The notes beneath the pieces are model-generated. The model was not told the DNA's origin and did no database searches. It worked only from the letters and a program-made list of their open reading frames with translations. Both the position numbers and the translations under genes were made by a program. From Celeribacter baekdonensis (lineage in GTDB: Bacteria > Pseudomonadota > Alphaproteobacteria > Rhodobacterales > Rhodobacteraceae): a stretch of 64,000 nt of DNA. Position 1 is the first letter of the stretch. Each line of letters opens with the position of its first letter. The stretch spans positions 930,001-994,000 of the forward strand of contig NZ_CP028475.1 of assembly GCF_003047105.1 (NCBI RefSeq), written 5' to 3'. Shown here piece after piece: positions 9,742 through 19,025 of this stretch.

Positions 9742-10305
9742 TTAAACCTGCATGATCTCTTCTTGCTTGTGCTCAAGCATTTCGTCGATGCGTTTGATAT
9801 GGGCGTTGGTGAGATCTTGCACTTCGGATTCCCAGATTTTTTGGTCATCCTCGGACATGCCGTCGCCTTTGGCGCGTTTGATTTGCTCCATGCCGTCGCG
9901 GCGCACGTTGCGCACCGCGACGCGGGCGTGTTCGGCGTAACCGCCCGCCACTTTGGTCAATTCGCGGCGGCGTTCTTCGTTCAACTCGGGGATCGGCAAC
10001 ATGATGATCGTGCCGTTCAGCTGCGGGTTGATGCCAAGGCCGCTTTCGCGAATGGCTTTTTCAACCTTGTTGACCAGACCTTTGTCCCAGACGTTGATCG
10101 TCACCATCCGGGGTTCTGGCACGTTGACTGTGCCCACTTGGTTGATCGGGGTCATCGAGCCGTAGGCATCCACCATGATCGGTTCCAACATCGAGCCAGA
10201 GGCACGGCCTGTGCGCAAAGAGGCAAATTCCGTACGCAGGTTGGCCAAAGCGCCATCCATACGTTTGGACAGGTCATCTGTATCGAGCATGAAATCGTCG
10301 GACAT
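9742..10305 (-). CDS. frr: Ribosome recycling factor
   Basis: From ATG at 10305 (AAGGGAAAG upstream) the product is 187 residues, matching the family length. The internal sequences [19 protein letters not shown] and [20 protein letters not shown] are characteristic. RRF releases ribosomes from mRNA after termination, together with EF-G and IF3. The gene lies upstream of uppS, with 166 bases between them. An outer membrane protein gene separates it from pyrH, whereas the two are adjacent in most alphaproteobacteria. Confidence 0.95.
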   Translation of the reverse strand: MSDDFMLDTDDLSKRMDGALANLRTEFASLRTGRASGSMLEPIMVDAYGSMTPINQVGTVNVPEPRMVTINVWDKGLVNKVEKAIRESGLGINPQLNGTIIMLPIPELNEERRRELTKVAGGYAEHARVAVRNVRRDGMEQIKRAKGDGMSEDDQKIWESEVQDLTNAHIKRIDEMLEHKQEEIMQV

Positions 10306-10440
10306 GGGTGCTTTCCCTTTTCGTGATGTCGTGCGCGCTCCGTCTGATGAGCGCAGCGGCAAATTTGCAGCATTCAATAAGCCACCGGGGTTCGGATGTA
10401 TAGCCCTTCTGCCGCGCCGCGTGTTGCGTCAAGACATGAA

Positions 10441-10472
10441 GACGCCCCGCGCCGGAACGCGGGACGTTTGAT
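10441..10472 (-). terminator. Hairpin after the outer membrane protein gene
   Basis: ACGCCCCGCG and CGCGGGACGT form a near-perfect GC-rich stem around a short loop, between the stop of the outer membrane protein gene at 10518 and the frr start. On the minus strand there is only a weak T-rich tail, so the terminator call is tentative. Confidence 0.4.
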
Positions 10473-10517
10473 TGGCTTGCCCGGAGTTTGGAGCCCGCAT
10501 CAAAGACAAGCGAAAGA

Positions 10518-11117
10518 TCAGAACTTATACGACAGGCTCAAAGTCAGCGTGTCCGCCGTCAGCTTGTTGTCAAAGGGAATAGCATCCTCAAGATAGTCGC
10601 GGTAAATCGTGCGCGACAGCTCGATGCCCCCCATAAGTTTCTCTGTCATGATCATCTTCGCGCCAATGCCAAAGGCCACGCCATTCTCTGTGGTGTCAAA
10701 ATCGGGAATTTTGAATCTGACCAATCCGACATGCGCATAGGGTAAAAACCGCCCGGCATCATAGCCCGCCATCAGGCTCAGAGCCATGCGCGAAGGATCG
10801 TCGTCAAAGACATCACTTTCAACACTCACAGTAGTGTAGCTCATCTGAACGCCACCAACGAAGGTGCCGAAATCGCGCAGATATCCGACATGCGCGCCCA
10901 GATAATCCGCCGCGTAATCCAGCGACACATTTCCGCCGTCAAAGTCGGTCGTGGTGTCGCCAAATCCAAGCTGAACCCCTGCGTAGAACCCGGTCCAATC
11001 GGTCGAAACAGGCGATGCGATGACGGGTGGATCTTGCGCGACGGGGGCCATTCCACCGGCCAAAGCCCCGGATGCACACAACGCCGCAGCGCAGACCATT
11101 GTGGTAAATTTGATCAT
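10518..11117 (-). CDS. Outer membrane beta-barrel protein, porin-like family
   Basis: ATG at 11117 is set by a strong GGAGGAGG about 7 bases upstream. The 199-residue product has a signal peptide (MIKFTTMVCAAALCASGALA). The mature part alternates aromatic and small residues: DWTGFYAGVQLGFGD early, and a last strand TLTLSLSYKF ending in Phe, the usual C-terminal signal for BamA insertion. This fits the 8-stranded OmpA/Opa-like barrels common in Rhodobacterales. The ligand or role cannot be told. It sits between pyrH and frr, an uncommon insertion point. Confidence 0.75.
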   Translation of the reverse strand: MIKFTTMVCAAALCASGALAGGMAPVAQDPPVIASPVSTDWTGFYAGVQLGFGDTTTDFDGGNVSLDYAADYLGAHVGYLRDFGTFVGGVQMSYTTVSVESDVFDDDPSRMALSLMAGYDAGRFLPYAHVGLVRFKIPDFDTTENGVAFGIGAKMIMTEKLMGGIELSRTIYRDYLEDAIPFDNKLTADTLTLSLSYKF

Positions 11118-11229
11118 GTCAGTGTCCTCCTCCACAATATCACGAGATATTGGACCACAGGAGGCGATGTCAGCACAACGACACAGATCAAATCAGCACA
11201 ACAAACGGCGGCTTTTTGGCAAAACCCAA

Positions 11230-11967
11230 TCAGCTGACGGTGGTGTAAATCCCCTCGCCCGCCAAAATCGAGCGAAAGCCACCCGGCGCATCGAGCGGGA
11301 ACACGATCAGCGGCAGGTCATTGTCACGCGCCAAAGCAATTGCAGAGGCATCCATGACCTTGAGGTTCTTGCGCAGCACCTCGTCATAGCTGACGTGATC
11401 ATAGCGCTTCGCGTCGGGGTTGGTTTTTGGATCTTTGTCATAGACACCATCGACGCCGTTTTTGCCCATAAAGATCGCCTCACAGCTCATCTCATTGGCG
11501 CGTAATGTCGCGGCTGTATCGGTGGTGAAATAGGGGTTGCCAGTGCCGGCCGCGAAAATACAAATCCGACCTTTCTCAAGGTGGCGCACAGCGCGGCGGC
11601 GAATGTAGGGTTCGGCCACTTCGTTCATCGTAATCGCGGAAATCACCCGGGTGTTGATGTCGAGCGCTTCCAAAGCGGCCTGCATCCCCAGCGCGTTCAT
11701 CACGGTGGCGAGCATCCCCATATAATCGGCGGTGGTGCGTTCCATCCCCTGCGCCGACCCTTGCAGCCCGCGAAAGATGTTGCCGCCGCCGATGACCATA
11801 CAAATCTCAACGCCCAGATCGTGCACCGTCTTCACTTCTTGTGCGATCCGTTCCACCGTCGGCGGGTGCAGGCCAAAACCCTGCGTGCCCATCAGCGCCT
11901 CGCCTGAAATTTTCAACAGCACACGTTTGTATTTCGTGGCAGGATGACCCTGTTCCGCGTTGCTCAT
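11230..11967 (-). CDS. pyrH: Uridylate kinase PyrH
   Basis: This 245-residue amino acid kinase-fold protein begins with the phosphate-binding [14 protein letters not shown]. It has [11 protein letters not shown] and, later, [17 protein letters not shown], all typical of bacterial UMP kinase. It phosphorylates UMP to UDP and is allosterically controlled by GTP and UTP in the family. The gene leads the minus-strand cluster and is divergent from miaA, with about 134 bases between the two starts. Confidence 0.95.
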   Translation of the reverse strand: MSNAEQGHPATKYKRVLLKISGEALMGTQGFGLHPPTVERIAQEVKTVHDLGVEICMVIGGGNIFRGLQGSAQGMERTTADYMGMLATVMNALGMQAALEALDINTRVISAITMNEVAEPYIRRRAVRHLEKGRICIFAAGTGNPYFTTDTAATLRANEMSCEAIFMGKNGVDGVYDKDPKTNPDAKRYDHVSYDEVLRKNLKVMDASAIALARDNDLPLIVFPLDAPGGFRSILAGEGIYTTVS

Positions 11968-12101
11968 CTGATGTCCCCGGCGTTATGTCTGAAATCGGTG
12001 CCAAAATGAGCCAAAATCGGCAAAGGTTCAATGCAGCATATGAGATATTTTTCCCCTGCGCCCTCTGGACAAGCCCCACACAGACTGTCACCCGAAACAC
12101 C

Positions 12102-12989
12102 ATGACCTTGCCCTTTGACATATCCCCCGACCAACCGGTGCTCATCGCCGGGCCGACCGCCTCCGGAAAATCCGCGCTTGCGCTTGAGATTGCGACCACC
12201 CAGGGCGGCGTGATTGTCAATGCCGATGCACTACAAGTATTTGATAACTGGCGCATTTTGTCCGCCAGACCGGGGCCGGAGGACACTGCACTGGCGCCAC
12301 ATGCGCTCTATGGTCATGTGCCCGGACATGAGGCCTATTCGGTCGGCCATTGGCTGCGCGATGTCACCCCCTATCTCAGCGGTCCCACCCGTCCCATCAT
12401 CGTCGGCGGCACAGGGCTTTATTTTTCAGCACTCACTGACGGTTTGGTCGAGATCCCCGCCACACCGCCGGCGCTGCGCGCCGAGGCCGATCAAAGGCGG
12501 GTGGATGAGGGCGGACATGCCGGGCTTTTGGCCGAATTGGACGCCAAAGATCCGCGCACGGCGGCCCAAATAGACCGACTGAACCCGATGCGGGTGCAAC
12601 GGGCGTGGGAAGTGTTGCGCGCCACCGGACGGGGCTTGGCGGATTGGCAGGCTGACACCCCGCCACCGCTGTTGCCGCTCTCCGCCTGTTGCCCTCTCGT
12701 TCTGGACGCAGATCGCGATTGGTTGGCGGACCGCATCGCACGACGATTCGCATTGATGCTTGATCAGGGGGCTTTGGAGGAAGCGCGGGCCAATTTGGCC
12801 ACATGGGACCCTGCCGCGCCGTCGTCCAAGGCCATCGGCGCGCCGGAATTGATCGCCCATTTGCGTGGCGAGATGTCGCTGGAGGCGGCAAAACAGGCCG
12901 CAACCATCGCAACGCGGCAATATGCCAAGCGTCAACGCACTTGGTTTAGGGCACGCATGGGCGCATTCCACAAGATATCGCGACCGTAA
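12102..12989 (+). CDS. miaA: tRNA dimethylallyltransferase MiaA
   Basis: I chose ATG at 12102 because the P-loop GPTASGKS then falls at residues 17-24, as in the family. The frame is open further upstream but overlaps pyrH. The 295-residue enzyme adds a dimethylallyl group to A37 of tRNAs that read UNN codons. Visible motifs include [25 protein letters not shown] and the C-terminal [14 protein letters not shown]. It is divergent from pyrH and followed by an AraC-type regulator. Confidence 0.92.
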   Translation: MTLPFDISPDQPVLIAGPTASGKSALALEIATTQGGVIVNADALQVFDNWRILSARPGPEDTALAPHALYGHVPGHEAYSVGHWLRDVTPYLSGPTRPIIVGGTGLYFSALTDGLVEIPATPPALRAEADQRRVDEGGHAGLLAELDAKDPRTAAQIDRLNPMRVQRAWEVLRATGRGLADWQADTPPPLLPLSACCPLVLDADRDWLADRIARRFALMLDQGALEEARANLATWDPAAPSSKAIGAPELIAHLRGEMSLEAAKQAATIATRQYAKRQRTWFRARMGAFHKISRP

Positions 12990-13113
12990 CCAGCCCTAGG
13001 ATCACCTCAAGATATACCCACATGTCATTGAAATACCTTTATATTTCCTTTGACAGCGCTGATGTGACGCTTAGTGTGACGAAAGTTATACAAATCGAAC
13101 ACATCGGATCACC

Positions 13114-14055
13114 ATGGCCGTTTCTGAGACACGTAAAATATTCAAAACCCTTCCTCTGGGTGAAATGTCCGCCTCTGCGACCTCTGCGCGCGAACCTACG
13201 GAATCGGTCTCCGTATCCCGTCCACGCAAGGCATCTGTGGCCAAAACCCCCGAGATCCCCACCCCACCCGCCTACCGGGTTCACCCGCTGGGCCGAGGCA
13301 GCGCCTCTTTGTCGGCCGCTGCAAAATGGCGCACCGAAGCCATGCGCAGCCACCGCAGCCCGACGTTGTTGTGGTTCACGCGTGGTCAAGGCCGGATCAC
13401 CGTTTCGGGCGTGACCCGCGGCTTTGGTCCGCACAACCTGATCTTTTTGCCGACCCGCACCATGTACGGGTTTGAACCGATTGGTCAGGTGATGGGCCAT
13501 GCCGTCCATCTGCCCGACGATCCGACTTTGGGCCTGCCGCACGAGCCGCTGCACATGCGGTTTCGTGAGGTGATCCAGCAAAATGAGATCACCGGGATGA
13601 TCGAAACCCTTCAACGCGAGATTGACCAATCTCAGCCCGGTCGCGAGCGCGCGATGGCATTTCAGGCCGGGATGATTTCGGTCTGGTTGGAGCGGCAAAT
13701 GAGCATCATGCCGGAATATGATCTCACGCCTGACGCCTCGCGCCGTTTGGCGGCAGCCTATACGTCCTTGGTTGAAAACGAGCTTTATGACGGTCGTACG
13801 GTGACGCATTTTGCCGCCGAGCTGGGGGTCACCCCCGGTCATTTGTCGCGGGCGTGTAATATCGCCTGTGGCCGGTCTGCCTCAGCGATTTTGGCCGATC
13901 GTGTGCATTTCGAAGCGCGCCGAATGTTGGCGGAAACCGATCTCCCGATCAAATATATCGCGGAAAAATTAGGGTTTCATTCGGCGGCCTATTTCAGTCG
14001 GGCGTTTCACAAACACACCGGCTACGCTCCGCGCAATTTTCGTCAAAACGGCTAA
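13114..14055 (+). CDS. AraC-family transcriptional regulator
   Basis: This 313-residue protein has a C-terminal AraC DNA-binding domain at about residues 210-313: the first helix-turn-helix around VTHFAAELGVTPGHLSRACN, and the second in LPIKYIAEKLGFHSAAYFSRAF, followed by HTGYAPRNFR. The middle (about 50-190) resembles a cupin-like sensory domain. The first 50 residues are Pro/Ser/Thr-rich and look disordered. No adjacent target operon is obvious, since it stands between miaA and a convergent lytic transglycosylase. The ligand is unknown. Confidence 0.85.
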   Translation: MAVSETRKIFKTLPLGEMSASATSAREPTESVSVSRPRKASVAKTPEIPTPPAYRVHPLGRGSASLSAAAKWRTEAMRSHRSPTLLWFTRGQGRITVSGVTRGFGPHNLIFLPTRTMYGFEPIGQVMGHAVHLPDDPTLGLPHEPLHMRFREVIQQNEITGMIETLQREIDQSQPGRERAMAFQAGMISVWLERQMSIMPEYDLTPDASRRLAAAYTSLVENELYDGRTVTHFAAELGVTPGHLSRACNIACGRSASAILADRVHFEARRMLAETDLPIKYIAEKLGFHSAAYFSRAFHKHTGYAPRNFRQNG

Positions 14056-14063
14056 TCATCACG

Positions 14064-14764
14064 TCACTGGCGTGGGTTTTGGGGATTGGTGTCCCGAGGC
14101 CACGCCCGTCGTCCCAGTCTCAATAAACGTTCGCCCGGAGCGTTTAAAACGGCTTTACGACCCCAAATGATCCGAACGTAATTCATCGTTTCTTTATAGG
14201 GTGGCACGCCGTTGTATTTGGTCACCGCCTCAGGCCCCGCGTTATAGGCCGCAAGCGCGAGACGCCAATTGCCAAAACGATTGTACATCTGACGCAAGTA
14301 TCGCGCGCCGCCTTCGAGGTTTTGCGCCGGATCGTTGATATTGACCCCCAACCGCCGCGCCGTGTCTGGCATCAATTGCGCCAATCCGGTTGCGCCCACC
14401 GGGCTTTTGGCGTGGGTATTCCAGCCACTTTCCTGTTGCACAAGCCGCAGGAACAAATCGGTCGGCACCCCATGTTTGCGCGCGACATTCGTCGCCACAG
14501 GCAACCACTCGCCCTTATAGCTGCCCATAAACGGCAGGCCGACAGTGGCGCCCCCAAACCGTTCGGGCTGAAGGGTCACGGAATTGGAATATTGATCCGC
14601 CGCACGGCCATCCAAAACGTCCAGTTGCGAGCTAAAAATCGCCAAACGGTTTTTGGTCGAAAATATGTCTTCGGCCCCGGCTGCACCGACAAAACCAGTC
14701 GCGCACAGGACCCCCAAAGGCCAACCCGAAGAGCCGCACCGCGACCAAACCCCGTCACACCCAT
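14064..14764 (-). CDS. Lytic transglycosylase (SLT domain), N-terminus frameshifted
   Basis: The main frame ends at 14064 and encodes an SLT-type lysozyme-like domain: LFLRLVQQESGWNTHAKSP with the catalytic Glu, then GATGLAQLMPDTA and ALAAYNAGPEAV. This fits a periplasmic murein lytic transglycosylase. Its only in-frame start is TTG at 14717, which gives a poor signal peptide. The +1-related frame from ATG at 14764 reads MGVTGFGRGAALRVGLWG, and adding one G to the five-base run at 14711-14715 joins it to VLCATGFVGAAGAED, a normal signal peptide. I therefore take 14764 as the start and suspect a homopolymer error. Confidence 0.75.
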
Positions 14765-14935
14765 CACGCTCGTTCCAATTCTAGTGATCCATCTCGCGCA
14801 ATATAGGCACAAAGCCCGATCTTTCCAAGCGCCTCGGCGTCGCAGGCGGATTTTGGCCCTTTCCTTGCGCGCCCGGGTTTGGTGTAAGGTGCCTCCAACA
14901 TAAGATTCTGTAAAACATCTCTGGGAGTAGATCGC

Positions 14936-15472
14936 ATGGCCGGTTCGGTGAACAAAGTCATCCTCATAGGCAACCTTGGACGCGACCCCGAAGTGCGGAC
15001 ATTCCAAAACGGCGGCAAAGTGTGCAACCTGCGCATCGCCACCTCTGAAACTTGGAAAGACCGCACCACGGGCGAACGCAAAGAGCGCACCGAATGGCAT
15101 TCAGTCGCGATTTTCCAAGAGGGTCTGGTGCGCATCGCTGAACAGTATTTGCGCAAAGGCTCGAAAGTCTACATCGAAGGCAAACTTCAGACCCGCAAAT
15201 GGCAGGACCAATCCGGCCAAGACAAATACTCCACCGAAATCGTGCTTCAGGGCTTTGACGGCGTGTTGACCATGCTGGATGGTCGTGGCGAAGGCGGCGG
15301 TCAAGGTGGTGGTGGTGGTGGCCAAGGCGGCGGTTACGGCGGTGGCTCAGGTGGCTACGACCAAGGCGGCGGCTATGATCAAGGCCCCTCTTCGGGCGGT
15401 TATAATCAAGGCCCGTCCTCGGGTGGCGGCGGTGGCCGTCCGGCGATGGACGACGACGAAATCCCGTTCTGA
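14936..15472 (+). CDS. ssb: Single-stranded DNA-binding protein SSB
   Basis: This 178-residue protein opens [20 protein letters not shown], with an OB fold over about residues 1-110. A long glycine-rich, Gln/Tyr-containing linker follows. The acidic tip DDDEIPF is the docking site for SSB-binding replication and repair proteins. It binds single-stranded DNA in replication, repair and recombination. Its own terminator follows within 10 bases. Confidence 0.96.
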   Translation: MAGSVNKVILIGNLGRDPEVRTFQNGGKVCNLRIATSETWKDRTTGERKERTEWHSVAIFQEGLVRIAEQYLRKGSKVYIEGKLQTRKWQDQSGQDKYSTEIVLQGFDGVLTMLDGRGEGGGQGGGGGGQGGGYGGGSGGYDQGGGYDQGPSSGGYNQGPSSGGGGGRPAMDDDEIPF

Positions 15473-15481
15473 TCCCGGTTC

Positions 15482-15510
15482 AAACCCCGCCCTTGTGGCG
15501 GGGTTTTTCA
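15482..15510 (+). terminator. Rho-independent terminator of ssb
   Basis: AACCCCGCC and GGCGGGGTT pair around the loop CTTGT and are followed by TTT, directly after the ssb stop codon. This is a textbook intrinsic terminator on the plus strand. Confidence 0.9.
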
Positions 15511-15533
15511 TTTCAAGACCAAAGGCTTAAAAG

Positions 15534-15746
15534 ATGAAAAAAGTCCCAAAACCCACCACAGACGATGCCCTGATCCAAGAGTTTTTGGCCAAGGGCGGCA
15601 AGGTCAGCGTTGGCAAAACCAAACCCATGCCGCATGACATCGGCTTGAGCAAAAACGTCTGGGGGGCAAAACTCACCAAAGAGGAAAAAGCCGCCAGAGA
15701 CGGAGCATTGCCAGAGCCGCCCAAGAGCAAAGCGCGTAAAAAGTAG
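15534..15746 (+). CDS. Small basic hypothetical protein, 70 residues
   Basis: The protein starts MKKVPKPTTDDALIQEFLAK and ends in a Lys/Arg cluster (KSKARKK). It has no signal peptide or membrane helix and is rich in Lys and Pro, with a short helix-forming segment (LTKEEKAARDG). It lies after the ssb terminator in the same direction. I do not recognise a family, and no function is proposed. The reading frame looks real because of its clean start and the high-GC codon pattern. Confidence 0.6.
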   Translation: MKKVPKPTTDDALIQEFLAKGGKVSVGKTKPMPHDIGLSKNVWGAKLTKEEKAARDGALPEPPKSKARKK

Positions 15747-15775
15747 CGCCACACTCTAGAATTTGGCGGGCTGGG

Positions 15776-16783
15776 TTACGGTCTGTGCAGGGTTTGGCGT
15801 GAGTTCATCACCTGATTGCGTCCGGCCTGTTTGGCCCTATAAAGATGATCGTCGGCACGGCGCAAAGCCGCCCCCAAATCGCCATGGGCGCGATAAATCT
15901 CGACCCCAATTGACACAGTCACCCGCGCCTCTTCGGGCATGGCGGCGTCGCTGATCACCTGACGGATGCGTTCGGCCACACGCATCCCCATATCCTCGGG
16001 CATTTTCAGCAACACGATGGCAAATTCTTCGCCGCCGATGCGAAACAGCAGGCCCTCCCCATGCAACACCTCGCGCATAAGCCCAGCCACATTGCGCAGG
16101 ATGTCATCACCGACAAAATGGCCGTAGCGGTCATTGATCTCTTTGAAATGATCAATATCGACAAACAAAACCACCCCACCCGATCCAAGCCCGCCTTTTT
16201 GTTCCATGGCCATAAAGGCGCGCCGATTGCGGCATCCGGTTAAGGCATCATAATTCAGCGTGTCGGTTAATTGCGCCTGAAGACGCCCGATGGTCACCAA
16301 AGTATAGCGCATAAACAAGATGGTGGTGATCAGCGCCATACCAAGTCGAAACGAGAACCAAAAATCCTGTGCCGCCCAATAGGAGACCGCAACCTCCAAC
16401 ACCGCCACCGCCACCCCCAACACCAGCGCCACCCAATGGGCAGAGAAAAAGAACCCCGCGATGGTGATGGGAAAGGCCCAAAAGGCCGACGAAATACCGT
16501 GGTTTGCAACCAACATCAAATCGCCGATATGGACCGCGATCAAAACCATGGTGGCGTTGATCGGCAGACGGCGGGACTTGAGATGTGCCCATAGATCAAA
16601 GGCCATAACCGCACTTAAAACCACGAAATAGCCTGACAACAAGTAATTGCCTTTGATCGCATATTTCACAATCGCAATCGGCAAAATGAACAAGGAAATC
16701 GACGTGATGTATTTCGCAATCAACGGCGCGCCGAGAGCGCCCGGGACTTTGAACCCGTTGATAAAATCCGATTTTCCCACCAT
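15776..16783 (-). CDS. Membrane-bound diguanylate cyclase (GGDEF domain)
   Basis: The 335-residue protein has about five or six membrane helices (about residues 20-165) and then a GGDEF domain (about 175-330). The domain starts DALTGCRNRRAF, and the active-site signature GGEEF is at residues 250-254. It should make cyclic di-GMP from GTP at the inner membrane. The product-binding RxxD I-site expected just before GGEEF is not seen, so feedback inhibition may be missing. It is convergent with the small gene at 15534. The sensed signal is unknown. Confidence 0.88.
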   Translation of the reverse strand: MVGKSDFINGFKVPGALGAPLIAKYITSISLFILPIAIVKYAIKGNYLLSGYFVVLSAVMAFDLWAHLKSRRLPINATMVLIAVHIGDLMLVANHGISSAFWAFPITIAGFFFSAHWVALVLGVAVAVLEVAVSYWAAQDFWFSFRLGMALITTILFMRYTLVTIGRLQAQLTDTLNYDALTGCRNRRAFMAMEQKGGLGSGGVVLFVDIDHFKEINDRYGHFVGDDILRNVAGLMREVLHGEGLLFRIGGEEFAIVLLKMPEDMGMRVAERIRQVISDAAMPEEARVTVSIGVEIYRAHGDLGAALRRADDHLYRAKQAGRNQVMNSRQTLHRP

Positions 16784-16884
16784 TGGCCCATACTCTTATT
16801 TACGCGGGGTCAACTATGGATCAAAATTCAATATTCCCAAAAGCTTTTGCATTCCGATGGGCAAAAAACCACGGTCAAAAAACT

Positions 16885-18009
16885 TCAAATTGCGTCTTTT
16901 AGGACCTGAACCACCATGTCGCGCGGCACATCGGCGGTCACGAAACTGTCGCCAATCCCCCGCGCCAAGATAAAACGCAACTGACCATCGACGACCTTTT
17001 TGTCCTGTCCCATCAGGTCCACCAAAGCCTCGGCGGAGGGCAATGCGCCGTCAATATCGCGCAGATCGCATTTGGTGCCCATGGCCTTGAGATGCGCGCG
17101 CACACGGCTGGGCGCTTCTTGCGCACACAGTCCCAAACGCGCCGACAGTTCAAAGGCCAAGGCACAGCCAATGGCCACGCCTTCACCATGCAACAACCGG
17201 TCTGAATACCCGGTCGCGGATTCCAACGCGTGACAGAACGTGTGCCCCAGATTGAGCAATGCCCGGTCCCCCTGCTCGGTTTCATCGCGCACCACGATGT
17301 CGGCTTTCATCTGCACCGACCACCGCACCGCCTCGGCGCGTTTGACCATATCGCCCGCCGCCAAATCCGGCCCGTTGACTTCAAGCCAGTCGAAAAACGT
17401 CTCATCGCCCAAAAGGCCGTATTTCTGGACCTCGCCATAGCCGGCTAAAAAATCGCGCGGCGTGAGCGTCCCCAAAAGGGCAATATCAGCCAAAACCAAC
17501 GAGGGTTGATGAAAGGCACCGATCAGGTTTTTGCCGTAGCTGGAATTGATCCCGGTCTTGCCGCCGACCGAACTGTCGACCTGCGCCAAAAGCGTGGTGG
17601 GAATTTGCACGAACCGCACGCCCCGGCGCAGCACAGAGGCGGCAAACCCGGCCAAATCGCCGATCACACCGCCGCCAAAGGCCACGACAATGTCGCGGCG
17701 TTCGCATTTTTGCGCCAAAAGCCATTCAACCGCGCGGGTGAACTGCGGCCAGGCCTTGGTGCTTTCCCCAGCGGGCAACGCAAGTGACACCATTTCGATG
17801 CCAGCGCTCGCCAATCCGGCCTCAAGGGGGGCCAAATGCAGCCCGGCGACGGTTTCATCCGTGATGACAAAGACCTTTTTCTTGGTGCCTAACAGCGGCG
17901 CGATATGCGGGCCCGCCTGCGCCACAAGCCCCGCCCCGATGCGCACATCATAGGCACGATCGCCCAGGGGCACATGCACGGTTTGATAGGCTACAGATCC
18001 GTATGTCAT
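16885..18009 (-). CDS. aroB: 3-dehydroquinate synthase AroB
   Basis: This 374-residue NAD-dependent, metal-binding synthase carries the family blocks GGGVIGDLAGFAASVLRRGV, IPTTLLAQVDSSVGGKTGIN and LLNLGHTFCHALE. It converts DAHP to 3-dehydroquinate in the shikimate pathway. It overlaps the end of aroK by 4 bases, so the two are a coupled aroK-aroB unit transcribed leftward. Confidence 0.95.
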   Translation of the reverse strand: MTYGSVAYQTVHVPLGDRAYDVRIGAGLVAQAGPHIAPLLGTKKKVFVITDETVAGLHLAPLEAGLASAGIEMVSLALPAGESTKAWPQFTRAVEWLLAQKCERRDIVVAFGGGVIGDLAGFAASVLRRGVRFVQIPTTLLAQVDSSVGGKTGINSSYGKNLIGAFHQPSLVLADIALLGTLTPRDFLAGYGEVQKYGLLGDETFFDWLEVNGPDLAAGDMVKRAEAVRWSVQMKADIVVRDETEQGDRALLNLGHTFCHALESATGYSDRLLHGEGVAIGCALAFELSARLGLCAQEAPSRVRAHLKAMGTKCDLRDIDGALPSAEALVDLMGQDKKVVDGQLRFILARGIGDSFVTADVPRDMVVQVLKDAI

Positions 18010-18554
18010 TGGCTTTCCTTCAAAATTCCGCCGTGCTGCGCCAGCGCGTCAATCACCTTATCCGCCATGGCCTCAATGCTCAGACCCGGCTCTGCGTCCA
18101 CGATGATCCCGGCTTTGGCATAAAACGGCTCGCGCGCCTCAACCAAGGATTTGAGCGTCTCATACGGGTTTTCCGTGCGCAGCAACGGCCGTGTCGATTT
18201 ATGACGTACCCGGTTCCACAGGATATTCAAATCGGCCTTCAGCCAAACCGCCACCCCGTTTTGCGCGATGATGTTGCGATTGGTTTCGGCCAAAAATGCC
18301 CCACCGCCGGTCGATAAAATCGCCTGCTCTGTGTCAAGCAGTCGCGCGATCACTTCCGCCTCGCGTTGGCGAAAAAATGCTTCGCCGTCGCGACTGAAAA
18401 TTTCCGCCACGCTCATCGCGGCCGCTTTTTCGATCTCCGCATCCGAATCGAGAAACGGCACACAGAGCCGCGCAGCCATGGCTTTGCCAACTGCGGTTTT
18501 GCCGGCCCCCATCATGCCGACCAATGCGACCGTTTTTTTTAGCCCTTTTGCCAT
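18006..18554 (-). CDS. aroK: Shikimate kinase AroK
   Basis: ATG at 18554 was chosen over a TTG four codons upstream. The 182-residue product has the P-loop GMMGAGKTAVG, the shikimate-binding DSDAEIE and the GGGAF motif. It phosphorylates shikimate at O-3, using ATP. A GGGGGAG lies just upstream of the start. It is first in the aroK-aroB pair and divergent from the small gene at 18875. Confidence 0.93.
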   Translation of the reverse strand: MAKGLKKTVALVGMMGAGKTAVGKAMAARLCVPFLDSDAEIEKAAAMSVAEIFSRDGEAFFRQREAEVIARLLDTEQAILSTGGGAFLAETNRNIIAQNGVAVWLKADLNILWNRVRHKSTRPLLRTENPYETLKSLVEAREPFYAKAGIIVDAEPGLSIEAMADKVIDALAQHGGILKESQ

Positions 18555-18874
18555 CGTCTCCCCCAAAAGAGCGTGTACAGTTGTGTCAGACAGTGCATGA
18601 AGGCCCTCGTGCGCCTTGGCATCGTCGCCACAGCGTCCCTGCGATCATGGCAACATCTTGCCGACAAAAATTTCGCCCCTTCAATGGCGTGATCTTGCCG
18701 GAAATACCATATATAAAACGGATAAAACCAGCCCGGGTCGGCAATCAGCCGTGAAACCCCGGAGAATACAAACAAAACACAGGCAATATTAACTCGGGCA
18801 ATATCAATTCGGGCACAGGACTGGGACCACGCATCCCGCAACCGCCCAAGACCCCTGAACGGAGGCAGACCGCA
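18555..18874. promoter_or_regulatory. Divergent spacer between aroK and the rightward cluster
   Basis: No gene is seen in this stretch of about 320 bases, which must hold the promoters for aroK (left) and for the gene set starting at 18875 (right). It has an A/T-rich patch near 18707-18728. It also has a 15-base tandem repeat, CAATATTAACTCGGG then CAATATCAATTCGGG, at 18784-18813. No operator or factor can be assigned. Confidence 0.4.
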
Positions 18875-19012
18875 GTGCGCAAATTCCTTTTTCGTCTTTT
18901 GGCCATCATCATCTTACTTGGGATTTTGGGCTTCATCGGCTTCGCCTATGTCGGCGATCTTTCGCCTGAGCGGGTGGAACATTCGGTCACCGTGCCGCTT
19001 GATGCCAAGTGA
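18875..19012 (+). CDS. Small single-pass membrane protein, 45 residues
   Basis: A GTG start at 18875 has GGAGG 9 bases upstream. The product begins MRKFLFRLLAIIILLGILGF: a short basic head, one strong hydrophobic helix (about residues 4-27) and a polar tail ending VPLDAK. It looks like a membrane-anchored or secreted small peptide. It leads a rightward cluster with the secreted protein at 19026 and the recombinase at 20621, and its stop is only 13 bases before the next start. The family is not known to me. Confidence 0.65.
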   Translation: MRKFLFRLLAIIILLGILGFIGFAYVGDLSPERVEHSVTVPLDAK

Positions 19013-19025
19013 GGGGGCTTTCCCT

